64,000 nt of DNA from positions 15,302,484-15,366,483 of the forward strand of contig OX155964.1 of NCBI GenBank assembly GCA_944548615.1, read 5' to 3'. Source of the stretch: Micropterix aruncella (Eukaryota; Arthropoda; Insecta; Lepidoptera; Micropterigidae). Numbering within the stretch: position 1 is the stretch's first letter; every line of letters starts with the position of its first letter. Below the pieces are notes generated by a model. It saw only the letters and a list, made by a program, of their open reading frames with translations, searched no databases and had not been told where the DNA came from. Both the position numbers and the translations under genes were made by a program. This document shows, one piece after another, positions 13,601 through 28,555 of the stretch.

Positions 13601-14523
13601 TCACTTGCGGAAAGAGGAGTAGGTTTAAGTTGGGCCCATTTTTCAACTAGTAAACGCTCACCCTTCATCCAATTATCTCAAAAATTAAGCTACAATCCTT
13701 CTTTATACGTAAACTCACTCAATTTCCTATTATTTCAAGAGAAATAACAAGACAAGACGAGCTACTTGACAGATGGAAGAATTTAAAATTTCGAATTTCG
13801 TTTTTTTATTTTCTAAAGGTGCGATATAAAGAAGCTGCGATCAATATTCAGCTGAAAACTTAAAACTAAAAGCGTGACATGCCCTCATATCAATGAAAGG
13901 AAGCAGTCAGCTCTTTCCTATTAGTTGGAAAGATTACCTTTAACCTAAATGGATTATTTACAATGAACGAAACATAAAATATGTAAAAATTCAATATTTT
14001 GAAATATTTGATAGTTTTGTGTATATATTCTTTTTAGAATTGATCAATAAGATGATTATAAAGTAAATAATTATAAAAGCCACTTACATCGTGACGAAGG
14101 ATTCCCTTGATCGGATTCGGGAATGCTTTAGGTGTTAACGAGAATGATGAATGCCTCTCACTTGCGGAAAGAGGAGTAGGTTTAAGTTGGGCCCATTTTT
14201 CAACTAGTAAACGCTCACCCTTCATCCAATTATCTCAAAAATTAAGCTACAATCCTTCTTTATACGTAAACTCACTCAATTTCCTATTATTTCAAGAGAA
14301 ATAACAAGACAAGACGAGCTACTTGACAGATGGAAGAATTTAAAATTTCGAATTTCGTTTTTTTATTTTCTAAAGGTGCGATATAAAGAAGCTGCGATCA
14401 ATATTCAGCTGAAAACTTAAAACTAAAAGCGTGACATGCCCTCATATCAATGAAAGGAAGCAGTCAGCTCTTTCCTATTAGTTGGAAAGATTACCTTTAA
14501 CCTAAATGGATTATTTACAATGA
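10620..14523 (+). repeat. Satellite family B, left arm: seven tandem 557-bp units
   Basis: Seven head-to-tail units, each beginning AATGAACGAAACATAAAATA, with a 556-558 bp period. Only a handful of differences are seen between units: a G missing near 11335, an extra A near 12317, and a C lost near 13171. This implies recent amplification or homogenisation. Each unit carries an ATG-started 63-codon ORF on the minus strand (e.g. 10693-10884, 11806-11997, 14034-14225) ending near a splice-donor-like GTAAGT. Confidence 0.95.
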
Positions 14524-16845
<2,322 letters not shown>

Positions 16846-16846
<1 letters not shown>

Positions 16847-16923
16847 TAATCAAACGAAGCATTCGCATCGCTGATTCTAAAGTAACAATATCTGATGTCG
16901 AAGCCGTTTTCAGCTTGAGAGAG
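16846..16923 (+). other. Possible truncated exon abutting the satellite
   Basis: Just beyond the last A fragment the plus strand reads IKRSIRIADSKVTISDVEAV, then FSLR directly before GTAAGTAGA, a good donor. No convincing acceptor is visible because the satellite begins immediately upstream. Composition is protein-like. Either a host exon truncated by the array or coincidence. Confidence 0.3.
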
Positions 16924-17495
16924 TAAGTAGAACGAGCAATTCGCTTTCAACCACCAATAAATATCAATTCGTCTTCCATGTCCATTAACGACATCAACAT
17001 CAAAATCGTTTTATTTTACACGCAGAAAACAAGACAATGATTGATAAATTTTACTTAGCTTGGAAACGACATTGACTCGAAGTAACTTTCCCATAGTTCG
17101 TCATTTCCCATAATTTGTTATTAGTAAAAAAAAAACAAATTTGTCAGCCTACATCTTATAATATCTTAAATGTTAAATCAACATCATTCAACGTTATTAT
17201 AAGTCGCCCTTACTAACAAGTAAAAATAAAACTGAAAAAATGAAATTACAATTTTCTGTAAACGAGATATTTTGAGGGCTAGCTTATTCGACAAATTGTC
17301 ATGAAATAATTTTATTTTTATTTATTTAGTACTTTATTCATATTTTTTATACATATAGCTACATTGTAACCAATGTTATAAAGTAACTCGGAAAAAATTA
17401 ACATGCAAATATAGCAAATGGTCAGTGCCCACCTAACTAGGTCTGTACTGTCCTGTATCTAAGGGGGTCAGAGTTATTAATTAAAATTAGCAATG
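16924..17495. other. AT-rich spacer
   Basis: No ORF, repeat or motif recognised. Confidence 0.45.
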
Positions 17496-17497
17496 TA

Positions 17498-18747
17498 TTA
17501 GGACCTTGCATTGAAAACATCGATTTCCTAAGAAATACCGTAACTTATATTTCTAGTCATTTACCAAATTGCAAAATACTTCATATCAAACCATCATCAT
17601 TAGGCTTCAATTATCAGTTTGTGTCATTTCGTTGAAGTGTCAACAACGGTAATTTTGTTAGCTTCGAAGATGTCGAAATTTGATCCGACAAAACGTCATT
17701 TGCGGGAAGCAATGCTTTTCTGCTTTCATCTTAAGAGAACTGCCGCAGAATGTCATAGATTGCTGCTGGAGGCTTACGGGGAATTATCTCCGAAAGACAG
17801 AACTCGTTAAACTTGGTTTCTCCGATTCAAAATCGGTGATTTCGACGTGCAAGACAAATAGCGCCCAAAGATTCGAGTGTGATGCTGAAAAAGATAAGCG
17901 AAGTGCCCCTTACCGTTTCGAGACGTTTAAACTATATGGGAATCATTCAAAAGGAAGGGCATTGGGTTCCTCACGAGTTGAAGCCAAGAGACATCGAAAG
18001 ACGTTTCATGACTTGTGAAATGCTCCTTCGCTATCAAAAAAGAAATGATTTTCTCCACCGAATAATAACCGGCGACGAAAAGTGAATCTTTTACGAGAAC
18101 CCCAAACGAAAAAAAATATCGCTCGTATCCCGGTGAATCACTTCCATGGACCTCAACAGCCACGTCGAAGAGAGACATCCACGGATCCAATGTAATACTT
18201 TGCATTTGGTGGGACCAAAAGGGTGTCATCTATTACGAGCTGCTGAAACCGGAAGAAACCATCACGGGCGATCATCCATACCATATCGAGCTCAGCTCAA
18301 GAATTTGAGCGATGCTGTGAAGATAAAATGGCCAGAATACGCTAAGAGGCACGAACATGTATTTTTCCAGCATGACCATGCTCGACCACACGTTGCGATG
18401 CAGGTCAAGAACTTCCTGGAAACGTTTCTCTGGGACATCCTACCTCACCCGCCTTACTCTCCAGATATTGCGCCATCCGACTACTATTTGTTCCGGTTAA
18501 TAGCCCATGGTCTTTCCGAGCAGCGCTTCCAGTCTTTCAAGGATATTGAAAATGGCTGGATTCGTGGATAGCCTCCAAGGACGAAGACTTCTTCCGCCAG
18601 GGAATCTCTCTAGTCTCTCGCTAGAAAGATGGGAGAACATCATAACTAGCGATAAACATTACATTGAATGTAATGCACTTTCCAATTTGCTTCGAAATAA
18701 ATTTTCAATATCAAAAAACAACCGAAGTTTTCAATGCAAAGACCTAA
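17498..18747 (+). mobile_element. Full-length mariner element (cecropia-like), 1250 bp
   Basis: Both terminal inverted repeats are visible: TTAGGACCTTGCATTGAAAA at the left and its near-complement TTTTCAATGCAAAGACCTAA at the right, inside TA duplications at 17496-17497 and 18748-18749. Total length is that of an undeleted mariner. It encloses one transposase gene, now dead. TIR ends with small differences suggest an insertion old enough to have mutated but never deleted. Confidence 0.92.
17670..18685 (+). pseudogene. Mariner transposase pseudogene (DD34D)
   Basis: ATG at 17670 opens MSKFDPTKRHLREAM, the N-terminal helix-turn-helix region, then frameshifts occur near 17790 and 17930. The piece LKPRDIERRF is followed by HRIITGDEK with the first catalytic Asp; a stop replaces the usual Trp right after it (about 18083). 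QHDHARPH carries the second Asp and APSDYYLF the third. Exactly 34 residues separate the last two, the DD34D spacing of mariners. Another frameshift lies near 18550. In its intact form the enzyme cuts and pastes TIR-flanked DNA at TA sites; this copy cannot encode it. Residue pattern suggests the cecropia subfamily, by memory only. Confidence 0.92.
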
Positions 18748-18749
18748 TA

Positions 18750-19364
18750 ATTTATAAAGAACTAAATTAACTAACGTTTTATTTTTAGAAATAGTAAATT
18801 TACCTAATTAAAATTTAATATATATTATAATATAATAATCTGTATAAATATTCCATCATCATATTTATGTAAGTACATAGATACCTACATAAATACGATT
18901 ATAATAAATAATAAATTTATATTAGAAACATTATATTAGAAAAGTATATATCTGAGATAAGGTAGGCCTGGAAATAATAATTGTATATTAAAAACTCAAT
19001 GCTTGAGAAAAATAAGTACTTAATGATATGCCTAGGTAGGGCGCAGTATTACTGCATTCTTTGCTGAAGCACTATGCATGTTTTATAGTCGGTCTAGCTA
19101 CGTACCCCATGCGGAATTCACATTCCACAGTAATATTTTCCACTCAAAACATTCAATTATTAGAGTCCTGCGGCCATGAAATGTCCAGGTCGTCGACTGT
19201 CATGGTAATTGTAGGTCTCTTGCCAGGTACGCCGGGCGACTCGGCGGCAGGAAATGCTGTCTTAATATAAATACATCTGTGATGTGACATCGACACGTTA
19301 CAGTCACGACACGACCTCACGTCGCCGCCTTCCCGACGGGACATTACGTGACGCGGTGCGACGT
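18750..19364. other. Spacer
   Basis: AT-rich first half. A GC-rich patch at 19150-19360 has no convincing reading frame. Confidence 0.4.
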
Positions 19365-20010
19365 GTCGCGCAAGACAGGACCGTCGCTTGGATACTGGGA
19401 AATATTTAGAAATTGGTATGGCGACATGGTCGACAGTTTATCACCCTTTGTTTGGAGACGATTAACTCCGTAATTTACAGTCAGAATTTCTTTTGGACAA
19501 TATATATTTATAATTTTACTATTTTTATATATTTTTTAATATTAGCAGGGCTTTATTTACACATAGGCTACCTGAAACGTGTTGCTCAAGACAGAATCGC
19601 CGCCTGGATACCAAGAAATATCTAGAAATAAATATAGTGACTTGGTCGACTGTGCATCACCTTTTTATGGAGACGAATAACTCCTTTTTTACAGTCTTTA
19701 TTACTGTTTTATTTTCGTTTAGACAATATGTATTACAATTTTCACTGTTTTTAACATATTACGCATCCTCGCACCACTAATGGATCCCCACGAAAAAAAA
19801 AAGCTTTTGCCACGAGTTTTAAAACGATCGACCCTTTTTGGAGACGAATAACTCCCTATTTACAGTCAGAATTACTGTTTTATTTTCTTTTGAACAATAT
19901 TTATTTTAATTTTCACTCTTTTTAATATATATTATGCATCCACGCACCACAAATGGATCCGCACCACAAATAATAAAAGTTTTTTGCCACGAGGTTCAAA
20001 ATGATGACGA
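19365..20010. repeat. Diverged tandem repeat, ~180-220 bp units, three copies
   Basis: The block TGGAGACGAATAACTCC plus ACAGTC, TTACTGTTTTATTTTC and TTTTCACT recurs at about 19449, 19658 and 19840. A second block (CAAGACAG...GGATACC...GGTCGAC) precedes the first two. Copies two and three also share GCACCAC..ATGGATCC and TTTTGCCACGAG. An old degenerate tandem array, function unknown. Confidence 0.7.
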
Positions 20011-21162
20011 GGAAAATATGAAAGTCATTAGTAAGGATAGGTTTAAACTCATATTAAAAAAAAAAGTCGATTGCTTCCCTAATGTCGTAATCACTCTAAG
20101 AACCCAAAACAGGCTTCAAATCTCCTTGTAAGAAGGCAAGCTCTACGTTGTGGTTTTGCTCAGCATTAGAAGTGATATTGAATGCTCAGCATTAGATAAC
20201 TAAGCTTTGAAATTAGTATAAATTGCTTCGTTAGTATAAAGAGCAAGTGTAAACCGCTAGGATTATTTGGCACTTTCACTTAAAGTTAAATTGCTTGGAA
20301 GTTAAAGTACTGTTTTTTAATTAGGCAATATAAGTAAATTATTTTTTAATTAGGCAATATATGCTTGTTTGTAGCATTCCTGGTTGACCTTGCATTTGCC
20401 TAACATTATAATGTTTTTGAAAATAAATAAATACTGATTTTTCATATTTGGAAACATAGGCAGTAATTTGAAATTTGTCTTTTTGAGAAATATGTAATAT
20501 AGTTGTCAATAGCAATGATATTAAGTTTTATGGAATATACCTTAAAAGTGCGCCTCGTGGATATCAAGACTTCAAATCCTATCTCCTATCTCATTTCGTA
20601 TCTCTGGAGAAGCCATTAGAAATAAAAATAAAATTTGAAAAGCATTATTTCATTGCAGTAACTACTATGGCGAATCAAAAACATGCTAATTATAATATAT
20701 ATCCTGCAAAAATCTACCATCCAGAAGAACCTTAAAGAGAAAAATCGTTCGATAAAAAAAATAAACGAATGAGCTGCCTTTAATAATCTAAATTATATAA
20801 TGTTATGAAATTCCCGATTTATCAAAAAACCTCATGAAAAGTATTTGAGCAATGCATTGTACTTAACGCTACGGTAAGATGTGGTGTGGATATCTTACCG
20901 TATTTATTGCCAAGGCCGCCACAGACTGCTGCGAAAGGCCACGTTTCACACGTGGCTTTAGCTTTGTTCAATGCCTTACAAATCAACACACAGCGGGGCA
21001 CACACACGCCTGTGTACAGTATTTTATTAAAAAAAAATAATAACCATTTTTGTAGATACAGTTATGCATAAAATCCAGCCATGCCTAAGGCTTACTTGCT
21101 GGAGATTATGAGAGGGTGACTTTCAGTGCGACTTTAGTGGCCATCTTGGCCATACTATAATA
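20011..21162. other. Spacer with a small hairpin
   Basis: Mostly AT-rich. At 20874-20900, GGTAAGAT and ATCTTACC form an 8-bp stem. No gene recognised. Confidence 0.4.
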
Positions 21163-23311
21163 TACTATAATTATTGAGAGACAGCACAAATTTCTGGTCC
21201 TATATCAGAAATCAGCGTAATAGTCAGGCTTTTCGGCAGACTATAACGTATGAAGGCACTTCTTACGACGGTAGCGATATGGCAAAAGCTTTCGCCAAAT
21301 ATTTTTCGTCCGTATATATAGATAAACCTTGGAAGTGTCCCAAGCCGAGGCCGGTATATCGGCTAAGAGTTGGAACGATAGCGTCGACATCCAGGAACTC
21401 AGTGTCGCGGATGTCGCTTGTGCCTTCAAAAAGTTAAAGCCGAAACAGTCTGTTGGTCCGGACGGTATTCCTCCATACATATTAAAGGCATGTCAATCTT
21501 TTTTGGTTGAACCCTTACGACACATTTTCAATTTAAGTATCTCTAGTGGGATCTATCCGTCAAGATGGAAAATTAGCCGCGTCATCCCAATACATAAGTC
21601 GGGGGCGAAATCTGACGTAGAGAACTACAGACCAGTGGCTATCCTTTCATCTGCGGCCAAATTGTTTGAGACTATTATCCACAAATATCTGTATAGGCAG
21701 GTAAGTGGCAAGTTATCAGACGCTCAGCATGGTTTTCGGCCAGGACGTTCCACCACTACAAACCTCTCAGTGTTCACTGAATAAGTAGCGGAACAATTTG
21801 ACTCCCAGAGAGGTTGTCAGGTGGACGTAGCCTATTTTGACTTTCGAAAAGCATTCGACCGGGTCGATAATGACATATTGCTCAGGGAACTGGCAACAGT
21901 GGGGTGCTCACATACACTCCTGCAGTTCTTCGCCAGTTACCTGAGAGACCGCCAGCAATTCGTTAAATATAGGAGATCAACATCAGATTTGTACTTTACA
22001 CACTCTGGGGTGAGCCAGGGATCAAATTTGGGCCCATTACTGTTTAATTTGCTCGTGAATACATTGCCAGACGTAGTTACAAAAACCAACTGCCTGATTT
22101 TCGCGGATGACCTAAAATTATTCACAAGAACGGGCAGTAATGAATCCTGTACATTACTGCAGGATGACATAGACGCCGTGTATCTTTGGAGCATAAACCA
22201 CAAGCTATACTTCAATACCGGCAAATGTTCTATCATGACGTACTCGCGAGGTGACGCCCCGCTTGTACATAGTTATGACATTGATGGCAAGGCACTATCA
22301 CGAGTAAATCACACAAGGGACCTTGGAGTGACCTTTGACTCACGGTTGACATACAGACAGCATATCTACACCCTAGTTGATAATTCTTATAAATTGTTAG
22401 GTTTTGTAATGAGAAGCATGAGGCAGTTCAACAACACATTTGTCATGCGCCTCCTATTCAATTCCCTAATTCGGAGCAGATTAGAAGTCAACGCGGCAAT
22501 ATGGAGTCCTTACGAAAATGGCTACATATCCAGGCTAGAGAGTATACAGAAACGCTTTCTGAGGTTCCTATACTTTAAACAGCATGGATATTATCCCTTT
22601 CTATATCCTACGGCATTTATTCTGGGGATGGTTGGGTACAACTCACTAAGTGTAAGAAGAGATTGGCTGTCAATCTGCCACATATATAAACTGCTTAGGG
22701 GGTTCGTTGATAATCCGACCATCCTTAAAAGAATCGGTCTATTCGTACCCACCAATTACTACCGTGCTCGGACTCATGTATTGTTCGCGTTACCGCGAGC
22801 TAGAACTAACATCGTTCAACACTGCTTCACAGTGCGGACGCTTCGTACCCTAAATGCACTATGTTCGACTGAGCCAGAATTGGATATTTGGACGGTGAAC
22901 TTAGCACAACTGAAAAGTATGGTAATGGCATTTCTTAGCAATCAAATAATTAGATAAATATGTAGTATTAAAATTGTTAAAAAGGAATAACTAGTATAAT
23001 AAAAAAGGTTAGATAAACATTAGATATACATATGTAAATATAATCGTTTAATATTACGCTCTAACGGATGTCTCCGTCTCGTTTGCTATAGTCTAGAATA
23101 ATGATTTATATATTAGAATAATAATGATAGTAATAGTAATGGAGTAGAGTAATAATAATATTATTAACAGTAGAATTATAATAATAGTCTATAGTAGAAT
23201 AATAGTTATAATCTAGAATAATAGCCTAGAAAAATAATTAACGATTTGGAATCATCTGTAAGGTTAATTATGTTTTGGGAAATAAATAAATAAAAATAAA
23301 AATAAAAATAC
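21163..23311 (+). mobile_element. 5'-truncated jockey-like LINE
   Basis: Starts abruptly inside ORF2 upstream of the RT domain and ends in an A-rich tail of AAATAAATAAATA plus AAAAAT units at about 23281-23311. The 3' UTR (about 22958-23280) is rich in AATAATAG-like simple sequence. 5' truncation and an A-rich tail are the normal products of target-primed reverse transcription. I found no clear target-site duplication. Confidence 0.85.
21174..22957 (+). pseudogene. LINE ORF2 reverse transcriptase, nearly intact
   Basis: The palm and thumb are well preserved: SVGPDGIPPYILK (RT block 0/1), ENYRPVAILSSAAKLFE, LSDAQHGFRPGRST, AYFDFRKAFDRVD with the first catalytic Asp, GVSQGSNLGPLLF, and IFADDLKLF with the catalytic Asp pair. 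A C-terminal region without RNase H follows, ending at 22957. Two lesions are seen: a frameshift near 21325 and a single in-frame TAA at 21782-21784, with the frame otherwise open to the end. The endonuclease is missing through 5' truncation. Of all the copies here this one is youngest, so it may resemble the LINE that mobilised nearby short elements; that is inference. Confidence 0.92.
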
Positions 23312-24305
23312 ATGCTGCAATTACATTAGTTAAGATTAGTCGGCACAGAAAGTCACCCCCTTGATAATACTTACATAAAAAGATGAGACGTACTTAATGC
23401 TTAACCGATTCCGCCATTATGTTCCCCACAAACCGTGCACTTAAACACGTGCTCTCCAAGGCATTTGAGACGAAATGGACATTTGCGTGGCGTAGTGGTG
23501 TGGCCGCATCGCAAAATCGAGCCACGTAGCTTCTGTGTCAAACGTGGGAGTGTATCGTTTTACGCCGCTGTCTGTGGCTGGCTTAAGTGTTGCCCAAAGA
23601 GCAATGGATAGATCTGTGCTTTGGATAATAAAATCGCTTTGAGAAAGAGTGTGAAATGATATTAGGTAATAAAATCAGTACTTAACGGTGATGACGATCG
23701 TAATAACCAGGTTTCATGGGATCATCCCATCCAAGCTCATTGGCGCATTTATTCCGCCGCGCGAGTTACCAGTCGATTTTATTCCGTGTGGTTAATTAAT
23801 TTACCATACGATTTAATTTAATAGAGATATTGTATTTTCGCGTAGAGAGGCCATTTCCTTGTATTTCTCTGTAATGCAAATTATGCGAGGCTTGCAATTG
23901 CAGCCATAAAAGAAAACGGTAAACCTCACTAGGCAGGAGCGGGTGGATTGTAAGAACAAATACACTTATTACACTCAAATAAAAAAAACAAAACTTTTTT
24001 TAGACCCAAATTAAGGACACAGTCTCTGGGGCTCAATGGAGTTTCTTCCCAATTTACTTAAAACTTCGTTTACACAGAAAATACGCATTCCAAAACTCTG
24101 AAAAACCTAATAAAGAGTGGATTCATGATTATGTCGAAATATATATTATATTACCATCCTGTATATTATATTATATTACCATCTATATGTCCATCTATTA
24201 TATGTCCATCTATTATACCATCTATATGTCCAACTATGATATGTCCATCTATTATATTACAATATATTATATTACCATAGTAGAAGCCACACTACGGTAC
24301 AAATT
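23312..24305. repeat. Spacer ending in a short TATGTCCATCTAT minisatellite
   Basis: 23380-23790 is unique, moderately GC-rich DNA without ORFs. About 24140-24290 contains repeated TATGTCCATCTATTATA units of roughly 19 bp, imperfectly arranged. Confidence 0.55.
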
Positions 24306-24309
24306 GTGC

Positions 24310-24640
24310 CATGTGACAGAAAAACGAAGTACAAATACTGGGATGAAATTATAGGACTAACAAGCGAAAAATTCATAAACCCTTCATCGAAAAGACGTTA
24401 AAATGACTTTTTTTAGCAAAGGTAAACTATGCCTAATAACAGGGCGTTCACCGAGTGGACCAGTGTACTAGGTACTATTTGAAAAACATGGGAGTTTCCG
24501 AGGTTGAAATGTGCAGATTTTGCAAGGAAAATGCTACTATGTTTATGCAAATCAATCGCATACCAGGGACTGTCATCCAGAAAAGGTGATAATATCACAC
24601 GAGGAGACCAGCAATATCACACCCAGAACAATTGTGAGAT
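24310..24640 (+). pseudogene. Fossil LINE C-terminus with Cys motif
   Basis: Readable fragments in order: KYWDEIIGLTSEKFI, FFSKGKLCLITGRSP, then after a shift YYLKNMGVSEVEMCRFCKEN. The set matches the region following RNase H in I/R1-like LINEs (a LLTGHC-type segment, then a HL.kMG...CrfC.ee segment). Stops and frameshifts make it non-functional. It could be from the same family as the minus-strand fossil at 7650-8500. Confidence 0.6.
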
Positions 24641-27352
24641 TAATAAGCAGTCCCGGGTTGGACTAGGTATGTTAGGAAAGTTACAATATTAAAAAAATCA
24701 CAATATCAAAAAAGATCAGGTTACACAATGTGTATAAAACCCTTCAATATCAACTACCATATAACCCTTTGTGGTCGTAGACTTCTGAAAGGTAGGAAAG
24801 AGGAGAGTATTACCGTACAGCGGCTAATACCGTACAGAGCTATTTTGATAGAGAGAAATGTATGAGAATCGTCCGTTTTTTGTCCCTCATATTGCTGATA
24901 TGGTACTAAGTGCTTTTGCCGACTCTTGAGCATACAAGGAATTTATTCAAATTTTGGAACTTCGAGTGCAATCTAAGTAGGCTTCATAATCAGTGCTAGT
25001 AGCTAATTATATTGGGTTTATATGACGTCATTACTACGATTTTGGGATTTTTACTTTTCGAGACAGTGAGGCTCAAGCTTAGGTGTACGGAAATACCCTC
25101 AACTATCATAACACCTTAACCAGTCATAGGCTATAATGGCACTGATTAGCCAGCGGGTGTAGTAGGGTCTTTATGGCGAGCGATGACCACTCCTTTGTGC
25201 GAGATCGGGCCATTTGCAATCCCTTATTGATGCCATTTGCGTAGCTAATCTTCGAGAAATTCGATTAGCCTCAGTCGGATTCAATGCTGCCAGCGCCATA
25301 TTGTTTAAAGCTTCCGCGCTTTCAAGATGCCGCGTAAATTTATCGTCGCCCTTATTAGGAACAAACGACTCTACACTACATAATAGCGGGTGTGTTTTTT
25401 AATATATTATAAGTACACGAGACTATATATACATGTTTTTCTTCTGTTTTGTTTAATTTAATTTAATTTAATTGTAATTCACAATAATCTATCGTAAAAT
25501 GTACTATTAAAATATCACAGACAAAAATCCAGTAGGTACCATAAACTGATAAAATGATACGTCAAAACCTGTTGCCAGTGGTCCTACTTTAATGTCACTT
25601 AACTAGGCTATAGCCTGTTCTGAGTCGGATATTAAAATCGATAATAATATATGTATGAACCCACATAAAACTAAGTAAAGAAAATAACCTAATAAATTTT
25701 TAAAATATATACACTAATAATTATTATGGTTGCTTTAAATTAGAAAATCAAAGTAAAATTGAAAATAAAATGTTGTATAACCATAATCTTAATGAATCAA
25801 AATGATTTACAAATAGATATAATTTAAATAATTATAATTACTAAAAAAGAGAGTGAGATAAGACAAAAATATAAAAAAATATATTAGTGTAGTATAGCAT
25901 TAAAATAGTAGTATTAAAATAATCATACAAAAAAAAACAGACAAGTTGGCGCTTGAAAGTCATACATATATTGTGTTTTATAAGTTGCATCCGGAATATT
26001 AACATTGCCAGTTGATATTTTCAGCTTTTAAAACGTATGAAAGCTTTCCCTGCGCAGACACATATTTTTCAGCTGGCAACTTTACGATTGGGATGGGTTT
26101 CCTTTCCATGTGTGCGTAATGGTAACCTAGGTGCATGAAAGAGAATTAGATCCCTGGAATACGCTGCCGCACCGCATCTGCCGGTGAGTTTGTTAAAGTT
26201 GCGGGCGTATACACTATGCAAATAAAATATATGAAGCTTTAAATTTAAAATTACTTTATTTTTCTTCTACATAGTAATCGAAAACTAAACATAAATCTAT
26301 CATTTTATAAAGTTCAAAATGCTTCTTTGATTATTGCCCATATTCGAAAATATAATAGATCCCTATTACATATAATTCAATAAAGCAGCTCAAAAAACAG
26401 ATTTAATTATCAGTTTGAAATGAATCAATTTCGAATATAAATACGTAAACAAATGTCGACGTCGTCACTTAAGAAATTACAAAAATTAGGTGCAGTAGAA
26501 AAATAATACCTTTGATCAGATTTCTCATTGTAGAAACTAGAAAGTTATTGGCATGAATATTTGTAATGAGTATTTATTATTAGGATTAATATTATTATAT
26601 TATAAATATCAGTTTACATAAATGTGTATAGAAACCAGAACTTGCGATTAAATATAAACTTATTTGAAGGAAAACGGTATGGTTTACGACGGATCATTAT
26701 AGGAATTACATTTTGCGCAATTGGCAATGGTGTTAGGGAGTTTTTAAAGCTCCCGCCCCAGAAAATAAATCAATCGGTCAATTACAGCGATTCACACAAA
26801 GTATGCACATAGTTTTCAGCATCTTAAGTGCCAATACATTCCTCAACTCTTTGGAAATGTAACCAAGTGATTAGATAACCAAGTGATTAGATAACCAATT
26901 GATTTTACCACTTAGATTGCCAATGCATGCCTTCAACCGCATTGCATATCTAGAGGACCTAATTAATTATATCTATATATGTCTAATGCTATAAATACAT
27001 TAAAAATTACGTGTGAGCATTCCACGGAGTCCATTTGTAGAAAGTAGTAACTGTATGTAGTCCCGTTTTGACGTGGTAGCGACTGAAATGCCGATAATTA
27101 TTTGCGATCGCTAATTACCTCAGCCAGTCTTTTGTTTGCGAAAGTACGTTCTCTTTCTGTAGTGTTAAAGTTTAGATGTGTAATTTATTACAGAATATAG
27201 AAGAGAAGATAAGCATTACGTATGTACTCAGATTTATTTAAAATCTGCTCATATACATATTTTTAAGGAACACAAAATAATATTTAAAATCTTTAAATAA
27301 TTACTAAAATAATGTTAATTATAAAATGACTCCTTGTAGGTCATATTATGTA
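24641..27352. other. Long AT-rich stretch without recognised features
   Basis: Short ORFs only (up to ~62 codons). 25190-25400 and 26040-26220 are less AT-rich and look unique. In the latter a CAG and a GTGAGT frame about 115 bases, but all three frames carry stops. Confidence 0.45.
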
Positions 27353-27354
27353 TA

Positions 27355-27576
27355 CTAATTTGTGGTAGTGAATGTAATGTTATTTTATTATAACAGCATT
27401 TTGTCTGTATCTAAATCCAACTGAATTAAATAATATATAAATATTTTATCTAATGACATCTACCTGCGGCATGCCGTAGATAGATGTCATTACAAAAATA
27501 AATAATACAGTTGGAATAAGTTAAAGACAAAATGCTGTTATAATAAAATAACATTACATCCACTACTACAAATTAG
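27355..27576. mobile_element. TA-flanked foldback MITE, 222 bp
   Basis: Arms starting CTAATTTGT and ending ACAAATTAG are inverted over about 100 bp each (shared TGTTATTTTATTATAACAGC and AAAATGCTGTTATAATAAAA). They are flanked by TA on both sides. The centre contains GGCATGCC. The central motif ACATCTACCT..GGCATGCCGTAG is repeated once just outside, at about 27596-27626. TA duplication implies a Tc1/mariner-type transposase. Confidence 0.85.
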
Positions 27577-27578
27577 TA

Positions 27579-28555
27579 AATACTACAATTTAGTGACATC
27601 TACCTAAGGCATGCCGTAGATAGATCAGCAACATACCTACATACCGTACATGTTTCTACAGAATATATTTTATTTTAGTTTTAATATATTGCGTAGTTGT
27701 TAGTTTATTATTGAATGTAAGTAACTTTGTTGTATTAATTTGATATCAAATAGAGGTTATTATTATTAAAAAACATTTAATAAACGATTGGAATTATCGG
27801 AAAGGTCTTTAAAATATTTGTTATTTTTGCAAAAATCCTTTTTAACAAAATCAACGTAATAATCGCTATAGGATATAAAACGAAATCGATACGTCGAAAA
27901 GAAAGATACGCCCAAAGAAATTATTTACTAGTTTAATACTGAATTTCGGCAATGAATCACTTGCTTGATTTAAAAAATCGGAATATGAAGTCTTTGTAGT
28001 CATTTTGGATCGTTTTTATTGAAATTTCCCGCGTGTTTCTCGTAAGATATAGAAGAGTATTAAATAAAACTCTTATAACATGCCACTTTAGACCATTATC
28101 TACCTATTCGTATAGTGAATTTTGATGTTAAAACTTTTATAATTATATTTTTATTTTGATTATGTGCCCCCTATTTTGATTATGTGATAGTACCCCTCCA
28201 TATGTACAAACCTGATCTGGAATACTGTTTTGCAACAGTAAAATCAACCGGTCGAGTGACAGAATAAGGGATTATGAGTTAACCGAGGAAATCCACTACT
28301 TAATAGACTCACTTGACTGCTCGACTGTTTTAGGCAAAAAACTGAGGAATGTCTTCGTACGCTTTGCTTCCCGTTCTGCTCCGTATCGAGATGATGGAAT
28401 CCCGATTTTATTACACCGGATTTATAACGCGGAAAACCAGACGCCTTTTTTCTGTCTTTGCGGCGTTTTCTCAGAGTTCAGTTGCTTTGTTTGTTGTCTT
28501 TGAGCGACTCTGATCTGAATTGGTGATCGCCATGTTTCAACTTCAATTCACCAGT
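27579..28555. other. Spacer
   Basis: No supported feature. 28200-28540 is of balanced composition and may be unique host sequence or a very old LINE 3' region. Confidence 0.35.

Noticed and set aside
26070..26190. Acceptor-like TTTTTCAG and donor-like GTGAGT framing ~115 bp
   Set aside because: All three frames contain stops, so not a coding exon; a non-coding exon cannot be argued from sequence alone.
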